Shown: positions 1 to 6,291, numbered from the stretch's first letter. The stretch: 8,536 bases of DNA from Nitrospirota bacterium (GCA_011620345.1 WOZJ01000001.1:1-8536), one strand, 5' to 3'. The notes: a model not told the origin generated them from the letters alone. A program made the numbers and translations.

Positions 1-6
1 CGTCAT
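1..6 (-). other. Possible first codons of a gene downstream of cobT
   Basis: On the minus strand an ATG ACG lies at the very edge of the window, 19 nt after the cobT stop. A GAGAG sequence sits 8 nt before it, a reasonable ribosome binding distance. Only two codons are visible, so no product can be assigned. Another cobalamin-assembly gene such as cobS or cobU would fit cobT's usual neighbourhood, but that is inference only. Confidence 0.2.
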
Positions 7-25
7 GCCCGGTGCTCTCGGGAAC

Positions 26-1039
26 TCAGCCGCCTCGAAGCACGTCCTTTAGCGTGGCCATCTCACGGAACGCTCTCCAAGCGTGCATCAAAAGGCTCGC
101 TGCAAGGATGGCGCCCGTTCCCTCGCCAAGCGCCATGTCGAGCGAAAGAATGGGTCTTGCACACAGCCGCTCGAGCACGGCCTTTGAGCCCGCCTCCCTG
201 CCAACGTGCCCAAAGAACACGCACTTGTCGAGCTCTGGCTCGATAAGCCTCGCTACGAGGAACGCGGCCAAGGAAATGACCCCGTCGAGGACGGCCGGGA
301 TACGCCTTTTTTTAAGCCCCGCGTAGAACCCGGCAAGCGCCGCGATTTCGAGCCCTCCAAGTTCGGAAAGCACGCTGACCGGGTCTTTTGGGTCCGGCCC
401 TCGCTCGTTTAGCGCGCGTGTTACAACCCCTACCTTCTTTTCGTAGCCCTCCGGGTCGAGCCCGGAACCCCTGCCCACGACGCACTCCGGGGCCAGGCCC
501 AAAAGAAGCGCAATGATGGCCGCGGAGGGAGTGGTATTGCCGATTCCCATCTCCCCGCCGATGCCGAGGTTCACTCCTGCCTGGGCGAGGAGCCCCGCGT
601 AGCGCTCCCCAACTTCCAGCGCCCTTTGGACCTCGTTTTCGCCCAACGCTGGGCCCTTCAAAAAGTTGACCGAGCCTTTTCTTATTTTGTCTTGAGAAAC
701 GCCCGGTATTCCTACAGTATCCGCGTCCACCCCCACGTCCGAAACCCAAAGCTTCGCCCCGATCGAGCGGCAGAACACCGAAATACATGCCCCACCGCTT
801 GTGAAGGCCTTGAGCATCAACGCCGTCACTTCTTTTGGGTAGGCGCTAATGCCTTCCTCCGCCACGCCGTGGTCGGCGGCGAACACGACAACGCCGGGCC
901 GAACCTCTTGAACATCGATGCTACCCCATACGGCCGCAAGGTTGGCCGTAAGCTCTTCTAGGCGGCCAAGCGCCCTTTTTGGCTTGGCCTTGCCTTCCCA
1001 CGTAAGGAGCGCATCGTGATACAGCCGCTCATTCCACAC
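26..1039 (-). CDS. cobT: Nicotinate-nucleotide--dimethylbenzimidazole phosphoribosyltransferase (CobT)
   Basis: CobT transfers phosphoribose from nicotinate mononucleotide to a lower-ligand base (5,6-dimethylbenzimidazole or a related benzimidazole), giving the alpha-riboside phosphate for the cobalamin nucleotide loop; it acts in the cytoplasm. Numbering from the GTG start (337 aa, normal for the family): AADHGV at 54-59, GEMGIGNTT at 162-170, VGRGSGLD at 188-195, GHVGREAGSK at 277-286 and LGEGTGA at 304-310. E306 matches the catalytic glutamate of the Salmonella enzyme (E317) and E163 matches its E174, so the enzyme looks active. GTG at 1039 is preferred because GAGGA lies 8 nt before it. 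A TTG at 1054, giving 342 aa and overlapping the previous stop as TTGA, has no convincing ribosome site. It is the last complete gene of the minus-strand acyl-CoA operon, an unusual place for it. Family assignment is near certain; the start is less so. Confidence 0.97.
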   Translation of the reverse strand: MWNERLYHDALLTWEGKAKPKRALGRLEELTANLAAVWGSIDVQEVRPGVVVFAADHGVAEEGISAYPKEVTALMLKAFTSGGACISVFCRSIGAKLWVSDVGVDADTVGIPGVSQDKIRKGSVNFLKGPALGENEVQRALEVGERYAGLLAQAGVNLGIGGEMGIGNTTPSAAIIALLLGLAPECVVGRGSGLDPEGYEKKVGVVTRALNERGPDPKDPVSVLSELGGLEIAALAGFYAGLKKRRIPAVLDGVISLAAFLVARLIEPELDKCVFFGHVGREAGSKAVLERLCARPILSLDMALGEGTGAILAASLLMHAWRAFREMATLKDVLRGG

Positions 1040-1047
1040 GCATTGGG

Positions 1048-1052
1048 TCCTC
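1048..1052 (-). promoter_or_regulatory. Ribosome binding site deciding the cobT start
   Basis: GAGGA on the minus strand sits 8 nt before the GTG at 1037-1039 and overlaps the TGA stop (1051-1053) of the preceding OB-fold gene by two bases. This favours GTG over the upstream TTG and suggests translational coupling between the two genes. Confidence 0.55.
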
Positions 1053-1464
1053 AAGCCGGCCGGAAGGCAAGGTAGGCCTTGGAAACGCCCGCTTCCATTG
1101 CCTTGGGAAAGCCCGCCTTGAGGGGCATTCCGATTTTGATAGTTTCAGGCCTTTTGGTGTCCACGCCTTCGATGCGGCCGACGATCCGGACGCCCTCATT
1201 CAACTCGACAACGCCCACTATGTAGGGGTTGTCCCGGCCGTAACCTTGTTCCGCCATAGACTTAGGAACGACAAAGATCGAGGTGAAGGCGATCAGCTTG
1301 CCATCGCCTTGAAACTCCTTCCATTCGAGCGCGTCCTTGTAGCATTGCACGCAAAAAGGCCTTGGCGGCAAATATATGGCCCCGCATTCCTTGCATTTCA
1401 CGCCCATGAGCTTGGCTTCTTCCATGCCCATCCAATAGCTCAGCTCGTTGAACGACATTTCCAT
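1051..1464 (-). CDS. Zn-ribbon OB-fold protein (DUF35 family), thiolase partner
   Basis: A small 137-aa protein of the DUF35 acyl-CoA-associated OB-fold family. Four cysteines, C24, C27, C38 and C41 (CKEC and CVQC), form the N-terminal rubredoxin-like zinc ribbon. The following beta-rich half (about 50-135), including GKLIAFTSI and a GMPLKAGF segment, is the OB fold. Such proteins pair with thiolases of the SCP-x/archaeal type, as in the archaeal thiolase/HMG-CoA synthase complex and benzoylsuccinyl-CoA thiolase BbsAB, where they help complex formation and CoA-substrate handling. The thiolase gene ends 25 nt upstream, so a heteromeric enzyme is expected here. The ATG at 1464 is chosen because AAAGGAG precedes it by 6 nt. 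The reading frame stays open upstream into the thiolase gene, but that extension has no family similarity and would overlap the thiolase. The acyl substrate is unknown. Confidence 0.9.
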   Translation of the reverse strand: MEMSFNELSYWMGMEEAKLMGVKCKECGAIYLPPRPFCVQCYKDALEWKEFQGDGKLIAFTSIFVVPKSMAEQGYGRDNPYIVGVVELNEGVRIVGRIEGVDTKRPETIKIGMPLKAGFPKAMEAGVSKAYLAFRPA

Positions 1465-1489
1465 CGTGGTCTCCTTTGTTTCCAAATAT

Positions 1490-2758
1490 TTAGCCCTTTT
1501 TCTGGAGGATCGTGAGCGTGCAGGTTCCGCCCGTCCCGCCCAAGTTGTGGGCGGCGCCCACGCGCAAATCGGCGATGGGAACCTGACGCTCCCCGGCCCT
1601 GCCCCTAAGCTGAAGCCAGATTTCGAGGACCTGGGCGACACCCGTAGCCCCCACGGGATGGCCCTTACACTTGAGCCCGCCAGAGGTGTTGATGGGCTTG
1701 GGCCCGCTCCTTCGTGTCAGCCCATCGTTTACCGCCTTGATCCCCTCGCCGGGGGCAAAGAAGCCTAAATCCTCGGTATGGATGACCTCGGCAATGCTGA
1801 AGCAATCGTGTACCTCGGCGATCTGGATATCTTTAGGACCAAGCCCGGACATGGCGTAGGCCTCCTTGGCAGCCTGCTTCGTGGCCTCGAACTGGGTTAG
1901 GTCCTCTTTTAAGTACAAAGGGTACCCCGAGCCCTGACCGAGCCCCACTACATGGACGGGCGTATCGCTAAAGCCCTTGGCAATCTCCTCGGCCACGAGC
2001 AAAAGGCAGCAGGCCCCGTCGCTGATCGGGCTGCAATCAAAAAGCCTCAGAGGCCAGGCAATCTCCGGGTTTACCCTGGGGTCGGAAAGAAAGGCCCGTT
2101 CGTCCTCCCAGCTTGGCACGGGCTGACCCTTAGCCTTCGCCTTTTCGGCCCTCTGGGCCATGAGTTCCTTTATCGTCACGCCGAACTGAGCCTTGGGGTT
2201 GAGCTTTGCGTTCTCGTGGCTTTTGAGCGTCACGGCGAACAAATCGTCCGCGCTCGCCTTGTAGCGCTCAAAATAGGCCGTCGCGATGGTCGCAAAGATG
2301 CCCGGGAACGTGAAGCCCGTTTTCCACTCGTACGGCGAGCTCGCCATGGCAAGCCCCTCGGTCACCTCCTCGGTAGAGCGCTTGGACATCTCCTCGAGCC
2401 CTCCAACGAGCACGATGTCGTACATCCCGGAGGCCACGGCCTGAACGCCCGCCCGGAACGCGAGCGCCGAAGAGGCGCAGGCACCCTCCAGCCTGGCCGC
2501 GGGCCTTGGAACGATCCCTAGCAGGTCGGTAAGAACCGGACCTAAGTGAGACTGCTTGAGAAAGAAATCACTCGAGAAGTTTCCCAGGTAGAGGGCTTCG
2601 ATGTCTTTTGGGTTCAGCCCGTTGTCCACAGAATCCAGCATCTCTAAAAAGGCTTGGGCGAACAGGTCTTTGTAATCTAAACCTTTGAACATTCCGAATT
2701 TGGACATCGCCCCGCCTACGAGGCACACACCCCTTCCTAGCTTTGGGGTTCTTGACAT
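1490..2758 (-). CDS. Thiolase of the SCP-x/archaeal type (acetyl-CoA acetyltransferase-like)
   Basis: A 422-aa thiolase that cleaves or forms a 3-ketoacyl-CoA bond with CoA/acetyl-CoA in the cytoplasm. Visible motifs are the nucleophile C94 in GACASS, the GG-LEEMS segment near 119-125, EVHDCF with H317 and C319, CKGHPVGATG with catalytic H367, and a C-terminal AAHNLGGTGGTC (402-413). The HDCF and HNLGGTGG forms mark the SCP-x/archaeal-like group rather than FadA-type thiolases, which end with a CxGGG loop. Members of this group usually work with a DUF35 Zn-ribbon protein, which is the next gene. The ATG at 2758 follows a perfect AAGGAGG by 7 nt; the frame is open to 3052, but that extension overlaps the upstream gene and lacks similarity. 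The heme DUF3365 gene ends 43 nt upstream. Direction and substrate (degradation or synthesis) cannot be decided from sequence. It is not a HMG-CoA synthase, given the intact thiolase histidine motifs. Confidence 0.93.
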   Translation of the reverse strand: MSRTPKLGRGVCLVGGAMSKFGMFKGLDYKDLFAQAFLEMLDSVDNGLNPKDIEALYLGNFSSDFFLKQSHLGPVLTDLLGIVPRPAARLEGACASSALAFRAGVQAVASGMYDIVLVGGLEEMSKRSTEEVTEGLAMASSPYEWKTGFTFPGIFATIATAYFERYKASADDLFAVTLKSHENAKLNPKAQFGVTIKELMAQRAEKAKAKGQPVPSWEDERAFLSDPRVNPEIAWPLRLFDCSPISDGACCLLLVAEEIAKGFSDTPVHVVGLGQGSGYPLYLKEDLTQFEATKQAAKEAYAMSGLGPKDIQIAEVHDCFSIAEVIHTEDLGFFAPGEGIKAVNDGLTRRSGPKPINTSGGLKCKGHPVGATGVAQVLEIWLQLRGRAGERQVPIADLRVGAAHNLGGTGGTCTLTILQKKG

Positions 2759-2765
2759 GATGCTC

Positions 2766-2772
2766 CCTCCTT
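2766..2772 (-). promoter_or_regulatory. Strong Shine-Dalgarno for the thiolase
   Basis: AAGGAGG on the minus strand, 7 nt before the ATG at 2756-2758. It fixes the thiolase start and excludes the 98-codon upstream extension of the same reading frame. Confidence 0.85.
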
Positions 2773-2801
2773 GGGTGTTTCTTTGGTAGATTCTTTGAAT
2801 C

Positions 2802-3365
2802 CTAACGGTCCGGGCGCTTTGGCCGGAATTCCGCCCAGAATACGCCCCTGAAATCGCCCGCCTTAAACCCTCTTGCTTTATCGCCTGGGTAGAGCGCATC
2901 CAGAATGGCCGCCACGTCCTTATCGAGCCGCTCGCCATGGCATGGCAGGCACATCTCCGCAACAAAAATGGGCTCGACGTAGCCTGCCCACCCCCCTTGG
3001 AGCAAAAGCGCATTAGGAGTCGCCTCGCTCGGGCTCTTTTGGTAAGCCTCAAGGTAGGGAGTAACCCATGACTTGGGCGCGTTGCTTGGGCTTCTTAGCT
3101 TGGGACTCGTTCGGCCAAGTCGGACACTTTGAGAGCTTAGCCTCGAGGCAATTTGGGGCGCCCGCTCCTGGCAGATGACGACGGCGTGCTCTGGCCCTTG
3201 CTTAAGCGCAGCCTTAAGCTCGGCCATCAAGGCTTGCTTGAAAGGGGCGATCAGCATTCGCCCCTGCTCGATCAGCATGGCCTCGCCCTCCCCTTGGGCA
3301 CGCGGGGGAAGCCAAAGCGAAACAACGAAAACCATGGCCAAAAAACCCTTTCGCCTCTTAAGCAT
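2802..3365 (-). CDS. Secreted DUF3365 (Tll0287-like) protein with one heme-c motif
   Basis: A 187-aa protein. The start MLKRRKGFLA and a hydrophobic run to about residue 20, then a small/polar stretch near 21-28, look like a signal peptide (cleavage perhaps around RAQG). The rest matches the DUF3365/Tll0287-like fold: a helical segment with a conserved VICQERAP (63-70), RLGRTSPKLRSPSNAP (82-97), and a late CLPCHG with C139, C142 and H143, the CxxCH signature for covalent heme c. A YPGDKARGFKAGDFRG block (159-174) ends the domain as usual. The family is thought to bind heme in the periplasm and often serves as the sensor part of signalling proteins. Here the domain stands alone with no transducer, so it may be a redox or gas-responsive subunit or an electron carrier. 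The ATG at 3365 has AAAGG 8 nt upstream, overlapping the stop of the BtrH-like gene 11 nt away, so translation is probably coupled. Its link to the acyl-CoA genes is unexplained. Confidence 0.87.
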   Translation of the reverse strand: MLKRRKGFLAMVFVVSLWLPPRAQGEGEAMLIEQGRMLIAPFKQALMAELKAALKQGPEHAVVICQERAPQIASRLSSQSVRLGRTSPKLRSPSNAPKSWVTPYLEAYQKSPSEATPNALLLQGGWAGYVEPIFVAEMCLPCHGERLDKDVAAILDALYPGDKARGFKAGDFRGVFWAEFRPKRPDR

Positions 3366-3376
3366 AAGGCTTGCCT

Positions 3377-4399
3377 TTATTGATTACAGAGTTTCTTATG
3401 GATCTCTTCCCAGAGTCCCTTTTCTATGGCGTAGATATCCCTAAAAAGCTCGCCCGCCCCTCGAAGCCTGTCTTCGTTTTTCTCTTCGGAGGCTTCCTTC
3501 AAAAGCTGGGCCGCCTCGCTCCAGAGTTCGGCAGCTTGTCCCATCCGCTCGGGTGCGTTCATAGCGCAAAGCCAAGGAAGAAAACCGCAGGCTTCGGTTA
3601 GGTACTCCGCGTAGAGTTTGCGGAAATTCCCGCCACCCGTACCGCGGCGCTCGATCGCCTGGTAGCCGAACCTTGCACACCATGCCCAGCGCTCAGGCAG
3701 CTCTCTTGGCCAGCTTTCGACCTCTTGGCCAAGAGCCCTTAAGGCATCCAGCCCTAAAGGGTAGCGCGACTCGAGCAACGATTCGGCGTTTCCCTTTAGG
3801 GCCTTGGCAATCGGCCCTGTCAACCCTTTCACCTCGAGGTTTGCAACGGGTGTAAAGTAGTTTTCCATAGGCCAAGGGCCATGAGGGGAACCCATGGCGG
3901 CCTGCAGGTCCCCGTATGCCAGCTCTTGCCACCCCTCTCTTTCGGTGTCCCCGACAAAGAACACCCTCGAATTATCATCGTAGCCGCCTATCAAAATGCA
4001 GTGGCTAGAAAAATGAGTACTCGATTTGTAGTAGGGGAGGTAGTACAAATCTGTCAGGGCAAGTACGGGTAGATTCGCATTGATCGCCTCCTGAATATCT
4101 AGAAGCGGAAAATCCTTCCTCGGCCGCCAAAAAAAAGGGTAGCCCAGGTTTGTCAAGAAAGGCGGAACGAGGAACAGGCTCCGGCCCGTAAAGAACCTCG
4201 GCACCTGGGCGCGGTCGTCTTTCATGTAGATAAACCCAAGCCCGCTTCCTAACCCAAAGCACAACGCCTCTGAAAACGGATGCCCATGATAGACCATGAC
4301 ATCCCGGAGAGCGGAAGAGCAGCAGTGCGCCCCGGGAATATGCTGCAAACCCTCAACAATCCTAGGCATCGGCCTTCTACCCACACGCAAAGCGTTCAT
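3377..4399 (-). CDS. BtrH-like protein (BtrH_N domain plus DUF4872)
   Basis: A 340-aa protein resembling the N-terminal domain of butirosin biosynthesis protein H followed by DUF4872. The N-terminal half has the expected GAHCCSSALRD (23-33) with candidate nucleophile C26 or C27, then FGLGSGLGF (48-56). SSHCILIGGYDD (131-142) follows, with probable catalytic H133, and FFVGDTE (147-153) has a candidate acidic residue D151. This is the layout of papain/C39-like cysteine enzymes. The helical C-terminal half (about 195-340) matches DUF4872. BtrH itself moves an amino-acyl group from a carrier protein to an aminoglycoside; other members are uncharacterised. No signal peptide or membrane helix is seen, so it is probably cytoplasmic. 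It is the first gene of the minus-strand operon and divergent from an acyl-CoA ligase, so transfer of an acyl group from CoA or a carrier is plausible but inferred. The ribosome site before the ATG at 4399 is weak (A-rich); an internal ATG at 4369 is possible but leaves less before the HCC motif. Confidence 0.85.
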   Translation of the reverse strand: MNALRVGRRPMPRIVEGLQHIPGAHCCSSALRDVMVYHGHPFSEALCFGLGSGLGFIYMKDDRAQVPRFFTGRSLFLVPPFLTNLGYPFFWRPRKDFPLLDIQEAINANLPVLALTDLYYLPYYKSSTHFSSHCILIGGYDDNSRVFFVGDTEREGWQELAYGDLQAAMGSPHGPWPMENYFTPVANLEVKGLTGPIAKALKGNAESLLESRYPLGLDALRALGQEVESWPRELPERWAWCARFGYQAIERRGTGGGNFRKLYAEYLTEACGFLPWLCAMNAPERMGQAAELWSEAAQLLKEASEEKNEDRLRGAGELFRDIYAIEKGLWEEIHKKLCNQ

Positions 4400-4410
4400 T
4401 CATTTCTTTT

Positions 4411-4431
4411 AAGCCTAATCGAAAAAGGCTT
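4411..4431 (-). promoter_or_regulatory. Small hairpin in the leader of the BtrH-like gene
   Basis: In the minus-strand transcript, AAGCCT and AGGCTT form a 6-bp stem around a 9-nt T-rich loop, ending 11 nt before the ATG at 4399. It is next to a weak ribosome site, so it could influence translation initiation. The stem is short and may be chance. Confidence 0.25.
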
Positions 4432-4517
4432 CTGAAAACAAGCCTCGAACTCCCCCAAAAAAGTAAAGATGTTGCCCTACCCCTGATACCGGGCAAGTCA
4501 GCGTCAAAAGCGCCTCC

Positions 4518-4544
4518 CCTTGTAGGCATAGCCTCCATTCAAGG
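4518..4544. promoter_or_regulatory. Nested inverted repeat, candidate operator in the divergent intergenic region
   Basis: CCTTG (4518-4522) and CAAGG (4540-4544) flank a tighter palindrome, AGGC-ATA-GCCT (4524-4534). It lies between the divergent BtrH-like and CoA-ligase genes, where a shared regulator of an acyl-CoA unit would bind. The arms are offset (1 nt on one side, 5 nt on the other), so it could equally be a structured RNA or chance. No regulator gene is present in the window. Confidence 0.25.
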
Positions 4545-4557
4545 CTTGCCCTTTGCA
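4542..4557 (+). promoter_or_regulatory. Candidate sigma-54 (-24/-12) promoter for the CoA ligase
   Basis: AGGCTTGCCCTTTGCA has the GG-N10-GC spacing of sigma-54 promoters (GG at 4543-4544, GC at 4555-4556) and a full TTGCA at the -12 element; the -24 element keeps GGC and the following G but lacks the usual CAC. Transcription would start near 4568, about 80 nt before the ligase ATG. No good sigma-70 pair was found nearby in this direction. No sigma-54 activator gene is visible. Confidence 0.3.
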
Positions 4558-4638
4558 TTCGTGTATGGTAAGAAAGAAAAAACGCCATTTTATGGTTGTA
4601 CATTACCACGGTTTGACAGCAGGAAAAGTATTGTATGC

Positions 4639-4645
4639 AAGGAGG
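4639..4645 (+). promoter_or_regulatory. Shine-Dalgarno deciding the CoA-ligase start
   Basis: AAGGAGG lies 4 nt before the ATG at 4650 and only 1 nt before the ATG at 4647. The earlier in-frame ATG at 4635 lies upstream of it and would place this sequence inside the coding region, so 4650 is the best start. Confidence 0.7.
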
Positions 4646-4649
4646 CATG

Positions 4650-6272
4650 ATGGAAACACGGCAAACACCTCGTTTCCCTTTCGATAGCATAACCGAAGAA
4701 GGCGTCAAAGAGTTGAGGAGGCGATACAACCGGGTCAATCGCTGGGTCGTGGCAGACATGGTAAGAAGGAGCGCCTACCGCTTCCCAAATAAGCCCGCGC
4801 TCATATTCAACGATACAGCGCTTACCTATACCGAGCTCGAGCGGGCGCTCAATAGGGTCGGGAACGCCCTTCTTTCGCTTGGCCTCAAAAAGTTCGACAG
4901 GGTCGCCGTACTCGGCCACAACACGATCCACCACGTCCTGGCCTGGCTCGGGATCCTCAAGGCGGGCGGCATCTACGTCCCATTGAACTTCATGCTCAAG
5001 GGCAAGGAGCTTGCCTACCAGGTCAACCACGCTGACGCCAAGGTGTTGATCGTCGAAGATAGCCTCTTGGGCAACATCGAGGGGGTCTTGGCCGAGCTTC
5101 CGAGCGTGCATCAGCGCATTTGGTCAAACCAGGGCTTCGGTCAGGAGGCGCCAGAAGGCTGGCTGGATTTTGAAGCGTGGATGTCGGGCGCATCAGAAGA
5201 AGAGCCCGATGTAGAACTCTACATCGAAGACCCAGTAGAGATCTGCTACACCTCTGGAACCGAAGCCCTGCCCAAGGGGGCTGTATTGATGAACCAGAAC
5301 CTGTTTGCCCAGTACATGTCCGCCGCGCTCGCCTGCGAGGTTTCGGAAGAAGACGTGGGGCTTAGCGTCATGCCGATCTTCCACGCGGCCGAGCGAGGGG
5401 CCAGGCTCGCCACCGGGCTGCTTGCCGGCATGACCAACGTCCTCATGCTCCTTCCAAACCCCGACGAGGTTTTTCGCTTGATCCAAACGCACCGTGTCAC
5501 CTTGATGTTCTTGCCCACGACCTACTGGATCATGCTGCTCAACCATCCTTCTTTCAAAGAATACGACTTAAGCTCGCTCAAAAAGCCGATGTACGGGGCC
5601 TCCATCATGCCTGTGGCCGTGCTCGAGCAAATTCTTCAGAAATTCCCCGGCTGCAAGGTGTACAACTCCTACGGCCAGACGGAGACCGCGCCGTGCAACT
5701 TCCACCTCGATCCACGCTACGCGCTCACAAAGCCGGGGTCCGCCGGGATGAGCGGGCTCAACATGGAATCAAGGCTCGAAGACGACGCGCATCGCGCTAT
5801 CGAGACTCCCGGCATCCCTGGCGAGATCGTAAGCCGTGGAGGCCACGTGTTCCTTGGCTATTTCAAGGACCCCCAAAAGACCGAAGAGGCCATGGCGCAC
5901 GGCTGGTTCCACACGGGCGACATCGGCGTGGCCGACGAGGACAACTTCGTGAGCATCGTGGATCGAAAAAAGGACATGGTTAAGACGGGCGGGGAAAACG
6001 TGTCTACTCGCGAGGTGGAAGAGGCGATCTACAAAGACCCGCGCGTCCAAGAGGTGGCCGTAATAGGCATTCCAGACCCAAAATGGGTGGAGGCGGTCAC
6101 GGCCGTCATCGTCCCAAAGCCCGGGAGTACCATCAAGGAAGAAGAAATTCTAAAACTTTGCAGGCAAGACTTGGCAGACTTCAAAGTGCCCAAGCATGTC
6201 GTTTTCGTAGAGGAGCTCCCTAGATCGAGCTCGGGCAAAATCTTAAAGCGTGAGCTACGCAAACGCCTCTAG
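4650..6272 (+). CDS. AMP-forming acyl-CoA ligase (long-chain/medium-chain fatty acid type)
   Basis: This 540-aa ANL-superfamily enzyme activates a carboxylic acid with ATP to an acyl-adenylate and then a CoA thioester. Motifs: the P-loop YTSGTEALPKG (200-210, with E-A where most members have T-G), MPIFHAAE at 241-248, YGQTETAP at 341-348, HTGDIG at 421-426 with ribose-binding D424, DRKKDMVKTGGENVS at 438-452, and PRSSSGKILKREL at 524-536. In the last, K530 is the adenylation-step lysine. Length and order are complete for a FadD/medium-chain-type ligase; an aryl or alicyclic acid substrate is also possible. No membrane segment is seen. It is transcribed away from the BtrH-like/thiolase operon across a 250-nt intergenic region, so it may supply that operon's acyl-CoA, though this is inference. 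The start at 4650 is set by the AAGGAGG just upstream; starts at 4647 or 4635 add one or five residues. Confidence 0.93.
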   Translation: METRQTPRFPFDSITEEGVKELRRRYNRVNRWVVADMVRRSAYRFPNKPALIFNDTALTYTELERALNRVGNALLSLGLKKFDRVAVLGHNTIHHVLAWLGILKAGGIYVPLNFMLKGKELAYQVNHADAKVLIVEDSLLGNIEGVLAELPSVHQRIWSNQGFGQEAPEGWLDFEAWMSGASEEEPDVELYIEDPVEICYTSGTEALPKGAVLMNQNLFAQYMSAALACEVSEEDVGLSVMPIFHAAERGARLATGLLAGMTNVLMLLPNPDEVFRLIQTHRVTLMFLPTTYWIMLLNHPSFKEYDLSSLKKPMYGASIMPVAVLEQILQKFPGCKVYNSYGQTETAPCNFHLDPRYALTKPGSAGMSGLNMESRLEDDAHRAIETPGIPGEIVSRGGHVFLGYFKDPQKTEEAMAHGWFHTGDIGVADEDNFVSIVDRKKDMVKTGGENVSTREVEEAIYKDPRVQEVAVIGIPDPKWVEAVTAVIVPKPGSTIKEEEILKLCRQDLADFKVPKHVVFVEELPRSSSGKILKRELRKRL

Positions 6273-6291
6273 GAGTCCTCGCCAAAGAGGC
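6265..6291. terminator. Possible bidirectional terminator hairpin between convergent genes
   Basis: GCCTCT (6265-6270) pairs with AGAGGC (6286-6291), and the 15-nt loop contains a second small palindrome, AGGAGTCCT (6271-6279). It straddles the CoA-ligase stop and ends just before the stop of the convergent transporter gene. Neither side has a T-tract, so it is not a classic intrinsic terminator; it could still stall transcription or protect the 3' ends. Confidence 0.3.

Noticed and set aside
312-788. Open frame of 158 codons on the minus strand inside cobT
   Set aside because: It is out of frame with a clear cobT, has low-complexity G/R-rich translation and no ribosome site; a GC-driven shadow.
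1465-1641. N-terminal extension of the OB-fold protein to 1641
   Set aside because: It overlaps the thiolase C-terminus out of frame; a strong ribosome site precedes the ATG at 1464.
1952-2521. Open frame of 189 codons on the plus strand opposite the thiolase
   Set aside because: Antisense to a gene with all thiolase motifs, H/R/G-rich translation, no recognisable domain.
2789-2801. GATTC-TTT-GAATC hairpin between the DUF3365 and thiolase genes
   Set aside because: Five AT-rich pairs with a 3-nt loop and no T-tract; not a credible terminator within an operon.
2759-3052. N-terminal extension of the thiolase frame to 3052
   Set aside because: It overlaps the DUF3365 gene and lacks thiolase similarity, while a perfect AAGGAGG precedes the ATG at 2758.
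4472-4496. TTGCCC/GGGCAA inverted repeat in the divergent region
   Set aside because: Only 6 bp with a 13-nt loop, no T-tract and no link to a start codon; too weak to call.
4613-4618. Perfect TTGACA as a -35 box for the CoA ligase
   Set aside because: No -10-like hexamer lies 16-18 nt downstream; that position already falls on the ribosome site and start.
4590-5111. Open frame of 173 codons on the minus strand opposite the CoA-ligase start
   Set aside because: It mirrors ligase codons, would have its stop in the ligase leader, and has no ribosome site or family resemblance.
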